Source of the DNA: Thermoplasmatota archaeon
GTDB lineage: Archaea; Thermoplasmatota; Penumbrarchaeia; Penumbrarchaeales; Penumbrarchaeaceae
Assembly: GCA_030600725.1 (NCBI GenBank)
Contig: JAUVLN010000016.1
Span: forward strand, 1-16,199
Reading direction: 5' to 3'
Length of the DNA stretch: 16,199 nt
Every line of letters starts with the position of its first letter. Position 1 is the stretch's first letter. The translations under genes were made by a program, and so were the position numbers. The notes under the pieces are model-generated. The model saw nothing but the letters and a program-made list of their open reading frames with translations. It had not been told where the DNA came from and did no database searches. Of this stretch, positions 1 to 6,948 are shown in pieces.

Positions 1-996
1 CCTCTTTCCCAGGACAGTTACAGCTATCTCCCTCTCCTTGCAGAGGATCTTTACCTCCTCCTCGAGATAGGGCTCCAGCTCCTCGACGATTATGATCAGG
101 TCCTCCTCCTGGCAGAACTCGGATATCATATCCTCAGGGAGCGGATTTGTCATGCCCAGCTTCAACACCCTTACCTCAACGCCAAGCTCCACGTTCTCCA
201 GCATCTCCATGATGTAATTGTAGGCAACTCCCGATGTGATCAGACCCACCTTCTTTCCGGGGCCGATATTCTTCTTCCCGGGAACCACAACTTTATTGAA
301 GGGGCTTATCTCAGATTCGTCCCTCATCTTCTTTATAAGTTCCAGAAGGTGAAGATGCCTGGCCCTTGCATGGGCAGGTACCGTGACGAACCTCTTCATG
401 TCCCTCTTGAATTCCACATTGCCGGAGGGGGGCCTAATATCACCCAGTTCGATGACCCCACGAACATGGTTCATCCGGGTTGTGGTCCTGAACAACACAG
501 GCTCCTCGAACTTCTCGGAGATGTCGAAGGCATATCTCATCATCTGCCTCGCCTCATCCGGGTTGGAAGGCTCCACCATGGGAACCCCCGACATCTTGGC
601 GAAATACCTGTTATCCTGTTCGTTCTGCGAGGAATGGCACTGGGGGTCGTCAGCTGACAACACAACGTATCCCCCTCTAACCCCCGTGTAGGCCATGGTC
701 ATGAAGGCATCCGAGGCGACGTTCAGACCAACGTGCTTCATGAATGAGAACGCCCTCACGCCAGCCACAGCAGCCGCGCCGGCGATCTCGAAGGCGACCT
801 TCTCGTTGGCGGAGAACTCGAAATAGATCCCAGCATCCTTTGACATCTTATGGAGGGTATTGCCTATCTCGGACGACGGGGTGCCTGGATAGGTGGCGGC
901 TACCCTGCATCCAGCCTCCACGGCACCTCTCACAATGGCCTCGTTGCCCAGGAGTATCATCTTCTTTCCCGGCTCATCTGTCAGTAGCTCGTGCAT
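1..996 (-). CDS. iorA: Indolepyruvate:ferredoxin oxidoreductase alpha subunit (partial, C-terminus off the left edge)
   Basis: The first 332 residues are visible. The enzyme oxidatively decarboxylates aryl 2-oxoacids (indolepyruvate, phenylpyruvate) to aryl-CoA with ferredoxin in the cytoplasm, typically in aromatic amino-acid fermentation. The N-terminus carries the family signature KKMILLGNEAIVRGAVEAG (residues 11-29) and YPGTPSSEIG (36-45), followed by the SANEKVAFEIAGAAA-type segment and SADDPQCHSSQNEQD. These are the pyruvate-oxidoreductase domain I/II regions of IorA. The TPP-binding and C-terminal ferredoxin-like domains of this usually ~600-residue protein would lie outside the window. 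The ATG at 996 is preceded by AGGTGA at good spacing, and an upstream ATG runs straight into a stop. It lies 61 bases after porB on the same strand, so it is probably co-transcribed. The beta subunit (iorB) is not seen. Confidence 0.93.
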   Translation of the reverse strand, partial: MHELLTDEPGKKMILLGNEAIVRGAVEAGCRVAATYPGTPSSEIGNTLHKMSKDAGIYFEFSANEKVAFEIAGAAAVAGVRAFSFMKHVGLNVASDAFMTMAYTGVRGGYVVLSADDPQCHSSQNEQDNRYFAKMSGVPMVEPSNPDEARQMMRYAFDISEKFEEPVLFRTTTRMNHVRGVIELGDIRPPSGNVEFKRDMKRFVTVPAHARARHLHLLELIKKMRDESEISPFNKVVVPGKKNIGPGKKVGLITSGVAYNYIMEMLENVELGVEVRVLKLGMTNPLPEDMISEFCQEEDLIIIVEELEPYLEEEVKILCKEREIAVTVLGKR

Positions 997-1057
997 TCCT
1001 TTCACCTTTCCATTATAAATTATCCTTACTCGCGTTTGTCGATCCGGGCCAGGTCCG

Positions 1058-1972
1058 TCACTGGGACGATCCGGCCTTCTTTTGGGTAAACTCCTCAAGG
1101 TGGAGGAGGTTTTCGTAGGCAGTATCCAGACCCGCCTCGACCTTGGCGATAAGGTCGTCAGGCATGTGTCTGAAACGGCCCTGCTTCATCAGGTACTCCT
1201 TGAGGGGGGTCTTCTTGGGTTTCATAGTGATCCTGTAGACCCCGTTCTCTATCTCGAAGAGATTGAAGGCCCTCGTTGAAAGCGCCTCTTTGGTGATACT
1301 CACGGTGAGGGCCGGGTCCATCTTCCATCCGGTGGGACAGGGGGAGAATATCTGTATGAATTTCGTCCCCTTGATGGAGAGTGCCTTCTTCACCTTCCTG
1401 ATGAGATCCTCGGGGTAACCTGTGGTAGCCGTGGCGATGTAGGGGATGCCGTGGGCAGCCATTATCGCGGTCACGTTCTTCTTGGGGGATTTCTCCCAAT
1501 CCCCTTTCACACCCACAGGTGTAGTGGTCGTCCACGTTCCAAGAGGCGTGGATCCGGACCTCTGAATCCCGGTGTTCATGTAAGCCTCGTTGTCGTACAT
1601 GATGTAAAGGACATCGTCTTCCCTGTCAGCCGTTCCCGACAGGGCCTGGATCCCGATATCCGCCGTGCCGCCGTCCCCGGCGAAACCTATGACGTTGATG
1701 TCCTCCTGTCCCAGGGCGTCCAGGGCTGCTCTTATTCCCGATATGGATGCTCCTGTGGTCTCAAAGGGGGTATACAGTTCGGGTACCTGGAGGCAGGTAT
1801 TGGGCCAGACGCCGGGCATGACCGCCCAGCAGCATGCGGGTATGGAAAGGATCGTCCTCTTGCCCGCGGCCTTCAATACGTATCTCATGGCCTGCGTGGC
1901 CCCGCATCCGAGACATCCCATGTGTCCGGGCGACATCAGCTCTTCCTCGGGTATAGTGAGTTTTGCCATCAT
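1058..1972 (-). CDS. porB: 2-oxoacid (pyruvate or ketoisovalerate):ferredoxin oxidoreductase, beta subunit
   Basis: This is the thiamine-pyrophosphate subunit of a four-subunit 2-oxoacid:ferredoxin oxidoreductase. Counting from the ATG at 1969, the TPP motif starts at GDGGTADIG (98-106) and closes at YDNEAYMNTGIQ (125-136). Four cysteines fit the proximal [4Fe-4S] site: Cys19 and Cys22 (GCLGCGA), Cys46 or 47 (PACCW) and Cys211 (SPCPTGW). The length of about 303-304 residues is normal. Two ATG codons sit side by side (1972 and 1969) after GGAGGTG. The second has the better 8-base spacing, and a GTG further upstream lies inside the ribosome site. The porA stop is 9 bases upstream, so the genes are translationally coupled. 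Substrate (pyruvate, branched 2-oxoacids or 2-oxoisovalerate) cannot be set from the sequence by eye. Confidence 0.93.
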   Translation of the reverse strand: MMAKLTIPEEELMSPGHMGCLGCGATQAMRYVLKAAGKRTILSIPACCWAVMPGVWPNTCLQVPELYTPFETTGASISGIRAALDALGQEDINVIGFAGDGGTADIGIQALSGTADREDDVLYIMYDNEAYMNTGIQRSGSTPLGTWTTTTPVGVKGDWEKSPKKNVTAIMAAHGIPYIATATTGYPEDLIRKVKKALSIKGTKFIQIFSPCPTGWKMDPALTVSITKEALSTRAFNLFEIENGVYRITMKPKKTPLKEYLMKQGRFRHMPDDLIAKVEAGLDTAYENLLHLEEFTQKKAGSSQ

Positions 1973-1981
1973 AATCACCTC

Positions 1982-3184
1982 CTACATCTCCTCCTTGGGG
2001 GTACTTCCATCAAGCAGACCCCACCAATGTATCTCGCCTTCCTCACCGTAACCGTTTTCCTGGACCTTCTCGAGGTCGTCAAACAGCGATCTGATGTGCC
2101 TGGGGATGACATCCCTGCCACCAACACCGATAACGTAGTTCTTGGTGAAGGGTGGGTTAGTGTGGTTGTATAGCTGGGCGTTCACCTCGTTGTAGAGGGG
2201 ACCTCCCTGTCCGAAGGTGTAGGTCCTGTCCATGACGCCGATAGCCTTGACCCTGTCTGCGAGGTATCTCACCTCTTCGAACGGGAAGGGCCTGAGGATC
2301 CTCAGCCTGGCGATGCCCACCTTCCTGCCCTCATTCCTCATGTCATCCACAACATCCTTGGCGGTTGACATCATCGTCCCCGCGCCAAAGAGGATGAACT
2401 CCGCATCATCGCAACGGTACATGTCCATCATTCCGCCGTAGGACCTGCCGGTGAGCTCCTCCCACTCCCTGTCAACCTTCCGAATAAGGTCCCTGGCCAT
2501 GTCCATGGATTTTGCCATCTTGGCCCTGAACTCCATGTACTGAGGGGGCATTACAAGCGATCCGAAGCCCTTGGGATCGTCAACATCGAGCTTTTCCTTT
2601 GGGTTGAACGGGGGCAGGAACCTGTCCACCATCTCCTGGTCCGGAACATCCACCGGCTCCGAGGTGTGGGAAAGGAAGAACGCGTCCTGGTTGATAAGGG
2701 CAGGAAGCATGATGTCGGGGTCCTCGGCGACCTTGTGCGCCATTATCACGGTATCGAGTATCTCCTGGTTGTTCTCGCACCAGAATTGTATGATGCCGGT
2801 ATCCCTCTCGGCCATCGCGTCCTGGTGGTCGGCCCAAACGGACCACGGCGGACCCATGGCCCTGTTGACATTCACCACAACGACCGGTGTTCTTGCGCCT
2901 GCGGCCCACATCAGCACCTCGTGCATGAGGGCAAGTCCATGTGAAGATGTGGCGGTGAAAGCCCTGGCCCCTGTATTGCAGGCTGCCACGGCAGCTGCCA
3001 TGGCGGAGTGCTCCGATTCCACCTTTACGAATTTCGCCTCCATCCGTCCCTCGGATATCAGATCGGCTATTCTCTCCACGATAGTTGTCTGAGGTGTGAT
3101 CGGATACGCCGGGATGACCTGCGCCCTTGCAAGCATTGCACCGTAAGCCGTCGCCTTGTTCCCGGTTAGTAGCTCTTTAACCAT
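1982..3184 (-). CDS. porA: 2-oxoacid:ferredoxin oxidoreductase, alpha subunit
   Basis: This subunit, with porB, forms the catalytic core that decarboxylates a 2-oxoacid to acyl-CoA. Visible family marks are AYPITPQTTIVERIADL near residues 26-42, the ESEHSAMAAAVAACNTGARAF segment, TSSHGLALMHEVL, and the C-terminal domain-II stretch ILFGAGTMMSTAKDVVDD with RLRILRPFPFEEV. About 400 residues is the standard length. The best start is the ATG at 3184: the ribosome site GAGGTG (3198-3193) lies 8 bases before it. The GTG at 3193 and ATG at 3190 are in frame but overlap or crowd that site. The gene begins just after the porD stop and ends 9 bases before porB. Either a pyruvate (POR) or branched-chain (VOR) assignment is possible. 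Confidence 0.93.
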   Translation of the reverse strand: MVKELLTGNKATAYGAMLARAQVIPAYPITPQTTIVERIADLISEGRMEAKFVKVESEHSAMAAAVAACNTGARAFTATSSHGLALMHEVLMWAAGARTPVVVVNVNRAMGPPWSVWADHQDAMAERDTGIIQFWCENNQEILDTVIMAHKVAEDPDIMLPALINQDAFFLSHTSEPVDVPDQEMVDRFLPPFNPKEKLDVDDPKGFGSLVMPPQYMEFRAKMAKSMDMARDLIRKVDREWEELTGRSYGGMMDMYRCDDAEFILFGAGTMMSTAKDVVDDMRNEGRKVGIARLRILRPFPFEEVRYLADRVKAIGVMDRTYTFGQGGPLYNEVNAQLYNHTNPPFTKNYVIGVGGRDVIPRHIRSLFDDLEKVQENGYGEEGEIHWWGLLDGSTPKEEM

Positions 3185-3196
3185 ATTCATCACACC

Positions 3197-3466
3197 TCAT
3201 TTGTTCTCCGGTATCATCTCGATACATTTCACGGGGCACACGTTCGCACAGATACCGCAGCCCTTGCAGTGATCGTAATCGTAGACAGGCCCGTTCTCGC
3301 TTATGGCGATAGAGACATCCGGGCAGAATTTCCAGCATGACCAGCATTTTATGCATTTCTCCGTATCACATATGGGTCTGAAAGCCCTCCAACCCCCGGT
3401 CTTGACGACGGTGGAGTTGACGGTGTTTATCGGGGTTATCGGGATCTCATCCATTGTTCCTGGCAT
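3197..3466 (-). CDS. porD: 2-oxoacid:ferredoxin oxidoreductase, delta subunit (2x[4Fe-4S] ferredoxin)
   Basis: This is a small electron-transfer subunit of 89 residues carrying electrons from the TPP/Fe-S core towards soluble ferredoxin. Two classical CxxCxxCxxxCP sites are seen: Cys38, 41, 44 and 48, and Cys67, 70, 73 and 77. The N-terminal segment with GGWRAFRPICD before the first cluster is typical of PorD. The ATG at 3466 is chosen because GGAGGTG (3479-3473) sits 8 bases before it. The longer GTG start at 3475 would lie within that ribosome site. The upstream gene porC stops at 3468, almost touching the start, so translation is coupled. Confidence 0.95.
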   Translation of the reverse strand: MPGTMDEIPITPINTVNSTVVKTGGWRAFRPICDTEKCIKCWSCWKFCPDVSIAISENGPVYDYDHCKGCGICANVCPVKCIEMIPENK

Positions 3467-3467
3467 A

Positions 3468-4028
3468 TCATGCACCTCCGGATACCTTTACACGATCATA
3501 TGCATCCCTGGCGGCCTGAGCGTTCCTCTCCGCATATCTGGGAAGTGTCAAGATGGCATCCACAACGGACTCTTTCTTCACCACGCCGCTCACCTTTGCA
3601 AAGGCCCCCACGATCGCCGTGTTGACTATGGGCTGGAACTTGGATCCAAGCTTGTTATCGATGGCAACCTGGGTTGCATCGATACAGGCGGCCCTCTTCA
3701 CGCCGAGCCTCTCTGCGACCTCATCGGGGTCATCCCTGGTGTTGACCAGGACCAGTCCGTTCTCCTTCAACCCCTCGGTGACGTTGACCGCCGATATCAG
3801 AGATGCCTCAAGTATGATCACGTAATCGGGCTGGTAGATCATGGCCTTGTTCCTGATATGCTTGTTATCGATCTTGGTGAAGGCGGTTACCGGGGCGCCT
3901 CTTCTTTCGACGCCGAAATAGGGGAAAGCCTGCACATCGTTATCTTCGCGGAAGGCTGCATCGGCAAGTATCTTGGATGCGACAACCGCTCCCTGTCCAC
4001 CTCTTCCGTGGAAACGTATCTCTATCAT
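3468..4028 (-). CDS. porC: 2-oxoacid:ferredoxin oxidoreductase, gamma subunit
   Basis: This is the gamma subunit of the four-subunit enzyme, 186 residues, first gene of the porCDAB group. It opens with [15 protein letters not shown], the near-invariant start of this family, and contains the [15 protein letters not shown] segment (roughly 43-57) and a C-terminal [13 protein letters not shown] stretch. The open frame extends 33 residues further upstream, but the family start and a GGAGG site 6 bases before the ATG at 4028 argue against using it. The last codons (Gly-Gly-Ala-stop) contain the ribosome site of porD. The gene is preceded by 196 bases without a gene, holding a possible promoter and an inverted repeat. 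In some archaea the gamma subunit is shared between POR and VOR; no second set is visible here. Confidence 0.93.
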
Positions 4029-4130
4029 GGGATTCCTCCAGCATGTAAAATGGGAAACAAGGAAGAGGTTTGAACGAAGAGATCGGGGGTAGGTTCTATC
4101 CCTCGGACCTATCTCATGTCTTCCCATTTC

Positions 4131-4150
4131 TCCCTAAAAAGAATTAGGGA
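4131..4150. repeat. Perfect 7-bp inverted repeat upstream of porC
   Basis: TCCCTAA (4131-4137) and TTAGGGA (4144-4150) are perfect inverted arms around a 6-base loop. The repeat is about 103-122 bases before porC and about 75 bases after the acyl-CoA synthetase stop. With the suggested TATA box at 4157-4166, transcription on the minus strand would begin inside it, so an operator or 5'-end hairpin is possible. An alternative is a termination element for the upstream gene. A short AT-rich repeat like this could also be chance. Confidence 0.35.
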
Positions 4151-4156
4151 ATAGGG

Positions 4157-4166
4157 ATATAGAAAA
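4157..4166 (-). promoter_or_regulatory. Possible TATA box for porCDAB-iorA
   Basis: On the minus strand TTTTCTATAT lies in the 196-base gap between the synthetase and porC, about 130 bases before the porC ATG. The expected start of transcription, about 26 bases downstream, would be near 4135. An alternative A/T-rich element (CTTAATTTAG, 4180-4171) lies close by. This is a weak visual call. Confidence 0.25.
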
Positions 4167-4224
4167 GGCCTAAATTAAGGTTACGGTAATGATCTTATAC
4201 ATTACATAGAGGCGGATATCCAGC

Positions 4225-5817
4225 TCAGGAGGATAGGCCGAACTTCTCTATCGCCATCTCCAGAAGCTTGAACTTCCGTATCTTCCCTGACTGGGTCATG
4301 GGATATTCGTCGACGAACCACACATATTTCGGAACCTTGAAATTGGCCAGATTCACCTTGCAGTGGTTGATAATGTTGTCCACCGTCGGGTTCATCCCTT
4401 CGGTCACCTTGATCACTGCGAGGCCCACCTCCCCGAACCTGGGGTCGGGGACGCCCAATACCGACACGTTCTCCACGGCGTGAAGCTTGAAGAGGAACTC
4501 CTCTATCTCCCTGGGATAGACGTTGAAGCCTCCGCAGATGTACATGTCCTTCTTCCTGCCAACGATCTTGATATATCCCCTATCATCCCTTACGGCGAGG
4601 TCCCCGGAGTGGAGCCAACCCTCCTCGTCGATCGCCTCGGCCGTTGCCTCATCCTTCTTGAAGTATCCCTTCATGATGTTGTAGCCCCTCGCCATCAGCT
4701 CACCCGTTTCACCGGCGGGCACCTCCTTACCGTCGTCATCAAGGATCTTGACCTCCTGTTCCGGAAGCGCCCTTCCAACCGTCTCGACCCTGTCCTCTAT
4801 CCTATCATTGAGATCGGTCATGGTGATGACGGGTGAGGCCTCCGTCAATCCGTAGGCTATCACTATGTTGGCACCCATCTTGTTGCTGGCGCCCTTCATC
4901 ACTTCCACGGGGCACGGGGCTCCGGCCATCACACCTGTCCTTACGTTGTTGAGTTCGAAGTGCTTCTTTTTCAGGGCTTCAAGGTAGCCGATGAACATGG
5001 TGGGCACGCCGTGTACGATGGAGATGTTGTATGTATCCATGTGCCTGAGGGCCTGCTCTGCATCATATGAGGGCATCGGCACCATACCGCTTGAAGCGGA
5101 AACGCAGGCAGTAATGCCTATAACACAGCCGAAGCAGTGGAAGAACGGGACGACGATCAGTGCGACGTCTTTGATATCCTGCCTCATCACCTCCGCAACC
5201 TGCTGACCGTTCCTGGATATGTTCAGATTCGTGAGCATCGCTCCCTTCGGCTCTCCCGTGGTCCCCGAGGTGTAGAGGATGAATACGGTATCCTCCTCTT
5301 CTATTGCGGACACTATATCCTTCAGCTTATCATCATTGACGAAATCTGCTCCCAGATCAAGCACGGACTGGAATGTGTACATCCCATCGCTGAGCCCATC
5401 TCCAAGAACTATGATCTTTCTCAATTTCGGGATCTTCCCCCTCAGTTTGTCAAGGGTCTCCACATAATTGATATTGAGGAATTCCGAGGTCATTACCAGG
5501 GCGGTCGCCTCGGAGTTGTTCATGATGAAGTCGACCTCCTTGACCTTGTATCGGGTGTTCATCGGAACGATAACGCCCCCCATCCTGGCTATGCCGAAGT
5601 AAGCGACGATCCACTTGGGGTAATTGGGCATATAGAGGCCCACCCTGTCCCCTTTCTCGATGCCCATTTTCAGGAGGCCGGAGGCGAAGGCGGATGCCAG
5701 TTTGTCAAGCTCCTTGTACGTGAGGGTACAATCCTCATAGAATATGGCGATCCTGTTGGGATCGTTCTCTGCCGCATACCTTAGAAGATCTGATAGGGTA
5801 TATTTCCTGTTCTTCAT
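4225..5817 (-). CDS. AMP-forming acyl-CoA synthetase (fatty-acid/aryl-CoA ligase family)
   Basis: This 530-residue cytoplasmic enzyme of the ANL superfamily would activate a carboxylic acid with ATP and CoA to acyl-CoA, AMP and pyrophosphate. All core motifs are intact: LYTSGTTGEPKG (181-192, phosphate loop), AYGLTEASP (321-329), WLHSGDLAVRDDRGYIKIVGR (starting at 401, with the Asp and hinge Arg), GGFNVYPREIEEF (429-441), and the C-terminal catalytic lysine in QSGKIRKFKL (Lys512). Its length and GGxNVYPxEIE sequence fit medium/long-chain or aryl acid ligases rather than acetyl-CoA synthetase. The acid cannot be named. The start at 5817 follows AGGAG at 9 bases. The gene appears to be a single unit, with a terminator of the preceding operon and an inverted repeat just upstream. 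It shares strand with the thiolase/DUF35 genes, suggesting a related pathway. Confidence 0.93.
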   Translation of the reverse strand: MKNRKYTLSDLLRYAAENDPNRIAIFYEDCTLTYKELDKLASAFASGLLKMGIEKGDRVGLYMPNYPKWIVAYFGIARMGGVIVPMNTRYKVKEVDFIMNNSEATALVMTSEFLNINYVETLDKLRGKIPKLRKIIVLGDGLSDGMYTFQSVLDLGADFVNDDKLKDIVSAIEEEDTVFILYTSGTTGEPKGAMLTNLNISRNGQQVAEVMRQDIKDVALIVVPFFHCFGCVIGITACVSASSGMVPMPSYDAEQALRHMDTYNISIVHGVPTMFIGYLEALKKKHFELNNVRTGVMAGAPCPVEVMKGASNKMGANIVIAYGLTEASPVITMTDLNDRIEDRVETVGRALPEQEVKILDDDGKEVPAGETGELMARGYNIMKGYFKKDEATAEAIDEEGWLHSGDLAVRDDRGYIKIVGRKKDMYICGGFNVYPREIEEFLFKLHAVENVSVLGVPDPRFGEVGLAVIKVTEGMNPTVDNIINHCKVNLANFKVPKYVWFVDEYPMTQSGKIRKFKLLEMAIEKFGLSS

Positions 5818-5871
5818 CGAACCTATCTCCTGTGCTTGGGGACGACCTAAGGGAAACTAAACCAAATACTT

Positions 5872-5899
5872 TATTCCATAATCTTTTCGATCTGGAATA
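5872..5899. repeat. Inverted repeat in the acyl-CoA synthetase upstream region
   Basis: TATTCCA (5872-5878) and TGGAATA (5893-5899) are perfect 7-bp inverted arms with a 14-base spacer. Inside, a further 3-bp match could extend it. It lies 55-82 bases upstream of the synthetase ATG at 5817, among A/T-rich sequence where a promoter is expected, so it could be an operator for a dimeric regulator. I do not recognise the regulator, and the identical sequence was not found upstream of the other operons. Confidence 0.35.
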
Positions 5900-5931
5900 G
5901 AAAAAATAGAAATGCCCTGAGATCAGGGCAT
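5894..5931 (-). terminator. Hairpin plus T-tract terminator after the thiolase/DUF35 genes
   Basis: ATGCCCTGA (5912-5920) and TCAGGGCAT (5923-5931) are perfect 9-bp inverted arms around two bases. On the minus strand the stem starts 2 bases after the DUF35 stop codon and is followed by a T-rich run (5911 down to about 5898, including six Ts in a row). This is the layout of a transcription terminator for the minus-strand operon. The T-tract alone would act in archaea, and the stem adds support. Confidence 0.7.
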
Positions 5932-5933
5932 CC

Positions 5934-6413
5934 CTAGTACGGTTCGAAATAGAGGATGTCCTTCATGGTCCCTTCTCTCTCTTTCTTGGGCCTGAGCTTT
6001 GCCTTGACCATCATCCCGGTGAGGTCCATTCCAAGCATATCCGTCTTGATACGCCCGAGCATTGCCCCATCGGTCTCGTCGATCTCGATCAGCGCCATGA
6101 CAACAGGTTCCTCGAGAGGTTCATTGTGGGCATCCATCATGGCAGTTGTATTGGTCCTGATGACACCCTGTGCCTTGACCTCAACCCAGTTCTCATCCGG
6201 GATTCCGCAGAAGCAATCCTCGCAGTAGAGCCTGGGAGGGATGAAGACCACTCCACATTCCGGGCACATGGATGCAAGGAAGGTATCCTTCTTCATCAGG
6301 TGTTTGAAGAACTTGTCACCAGCCACTCCATTCGAGTAGAAGTAATCTGCCTGCATGTCCCCGTTCCAATGCATTGGGGTTGTGGGATCCGTCTGTTTCT
6401 CCAGGAATGTCAT
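5934..6413 (-). CDS. DUF35 zinc-ribbon/OB-fold protein, thiolase partner (second copy)
   Basis: This is a 159-residue Zn-ribbon plus OB-fold protein of the family that binds SCP2-type thiolase-fold enzymes (as in archaeal acetoacetyl-CoA thiolase/HMG-CoA synthase complexes, and ChsH2 with the Ltp2 aldolase). The rubredoxin-like ribbon has Cys50, Cys53, Cys64 and Cys67 (CPEC...YCEDC). The OB-fold follows (about 72-159), ending KKEREGTMKDILYFEPY. In known complexes the family shapes or shields the acyl-CoA channel. The ATG at 6413 overlaps the preceding DUF35 stop (ATGA), with GGAGG 9 bases upstream. It is the last gene before the hairpin terminator. It shares the W.E.K..G.I.T and P.ERE...DI.YF.P patterns with its neighbour, so the two are paralogues. 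Confidence 0.88.
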   Translation of the reverse strand: MTFLEKQTDPTTPMHWNGDMQADYFYSNGVAGDKFFKHLMKKDTFLASMCPECGVVFIPPRLYCEDCFCGIPDENWVEVKAQGVIRTNTTAMMDAHNEPLEEPVVMALIEIDETDGAMLGRIKTDMLGMDLTGMMVKAKLRPKKEREGTMKDILYFEPY

Positions 6414-6946
6414 TTCTTTCCACCTCCTTTAAGGGGTTTGAAGTACTTGATATCGGTGATGGCCCCCTCCCTCTCCCTGGGAGATTTCCAGACGGCCTTT
6501 ACCTTCATTCCTATGTGTATCTCGTCCTTGGTCATCTCCCCGAAGTAGTGCATGAATCCATGCAGGGGCGAAGCTCCGTCAATTGATATCACTCCGATAA
6601 GTATTGGTTTCTTGATCCTCCTGGCATCGGAGTCAAGATAGGAGATCGAGAACGTCTCGATCGTACCGGTATCCTTCAATTCTATCCAATTATCGGTTGG
6701 ACCGTAGCAATGTTCGCAGAACATTCTGGGAGGTACGAGGACCCGATCGCATTTTATGCATGTTCTGCCCAGTATCTTTCCATTTTTCAGGCCCACAAGG
6801 AACTTGCTCATGGCCTGGCCGAGGCTCCAACTGTACTGGATCTCTGGCTCCCACCATGTGTATGAGATCTTATTTTCAACTATGTCCTTCGTGGAAACAC
6901 GTGTTCCAGGCGCATAACCCGGGGATCCTTCGATCTTCTTTGCCAT
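6410..6946 (-). CDS. DUF35 zinc-ribbon/OB-fold protein, thiolase partner (first copy)
   Basis: This is a 178-residue protein with an N-terminal helical lead of about 60 residues (including YTWWEPEIQYSWSLGQAM), a four-Cys zinc ribbon (Cys63, Cys66, Cys77, Cys80; CIKC...FCEHC) and a C-terminal OB-fold ending PREREGAITDIKYFKPL. It probably forms a complex with one or both thiolase-fold proteins encoded upstream. The ATG at 6946 lies 2 bases after the thiolase stop and 8 bases from GAGGAGG. An in-frame ATG at 6952 overlaps the stop as ATGA but is too close to the ribosome site. The lysine/glycine-rich end (GGGKK) is encoded by the ribosome site of the next gene and may carry no function. Confidence 0.88.
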   Translation of the reverse strand: MAKKIEGSPGYAPGTRVSTKDIVENKISYTWWEPEIQYSWSLGQAMSKFLVGLKNGKILGRTCIKCDRVLVPPRMFCEHCYGPTDNWIELKDTGTIETFSISYLDSDARRIKKPILIGVISIDGASPLHGFMHYFGEMTKDEIHIGMKVKAVWKSPREREGAITDIKYFKPLKGGGKK

Positions 6947-6948
6947 TA

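Noticed and set aside
1011..1022. TATA-like sequence before iorA
   Set aside because: It lies only about 20 bases from the ATG, so transcription would start inside the gene; a good ribosome site indicates translation from the por message.
1036..1076. Repeated CGATCCGG near the end of porB
   Set aside because: There are only two short copies, one in the coding end of porB; this is too little to call a repeat element.
1451..2173. Long plus-strand open frame (240 codons) opposite porB/porA
   Set aside because: It lies antisense to well-recognised porB and porA, has no family resemblance and no ribosome site. Similar antisense frames (3303-4073, 5137-5784, 7231-8037, 11908-12516) are by-products of codon bias.
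4029..4127. 33-residue N-terminal extension of porC
   Set aside because: The family begins at [13 protein letters not shown], which has its own GGAGG site; the extension runs through likely promoter/leader sequence.
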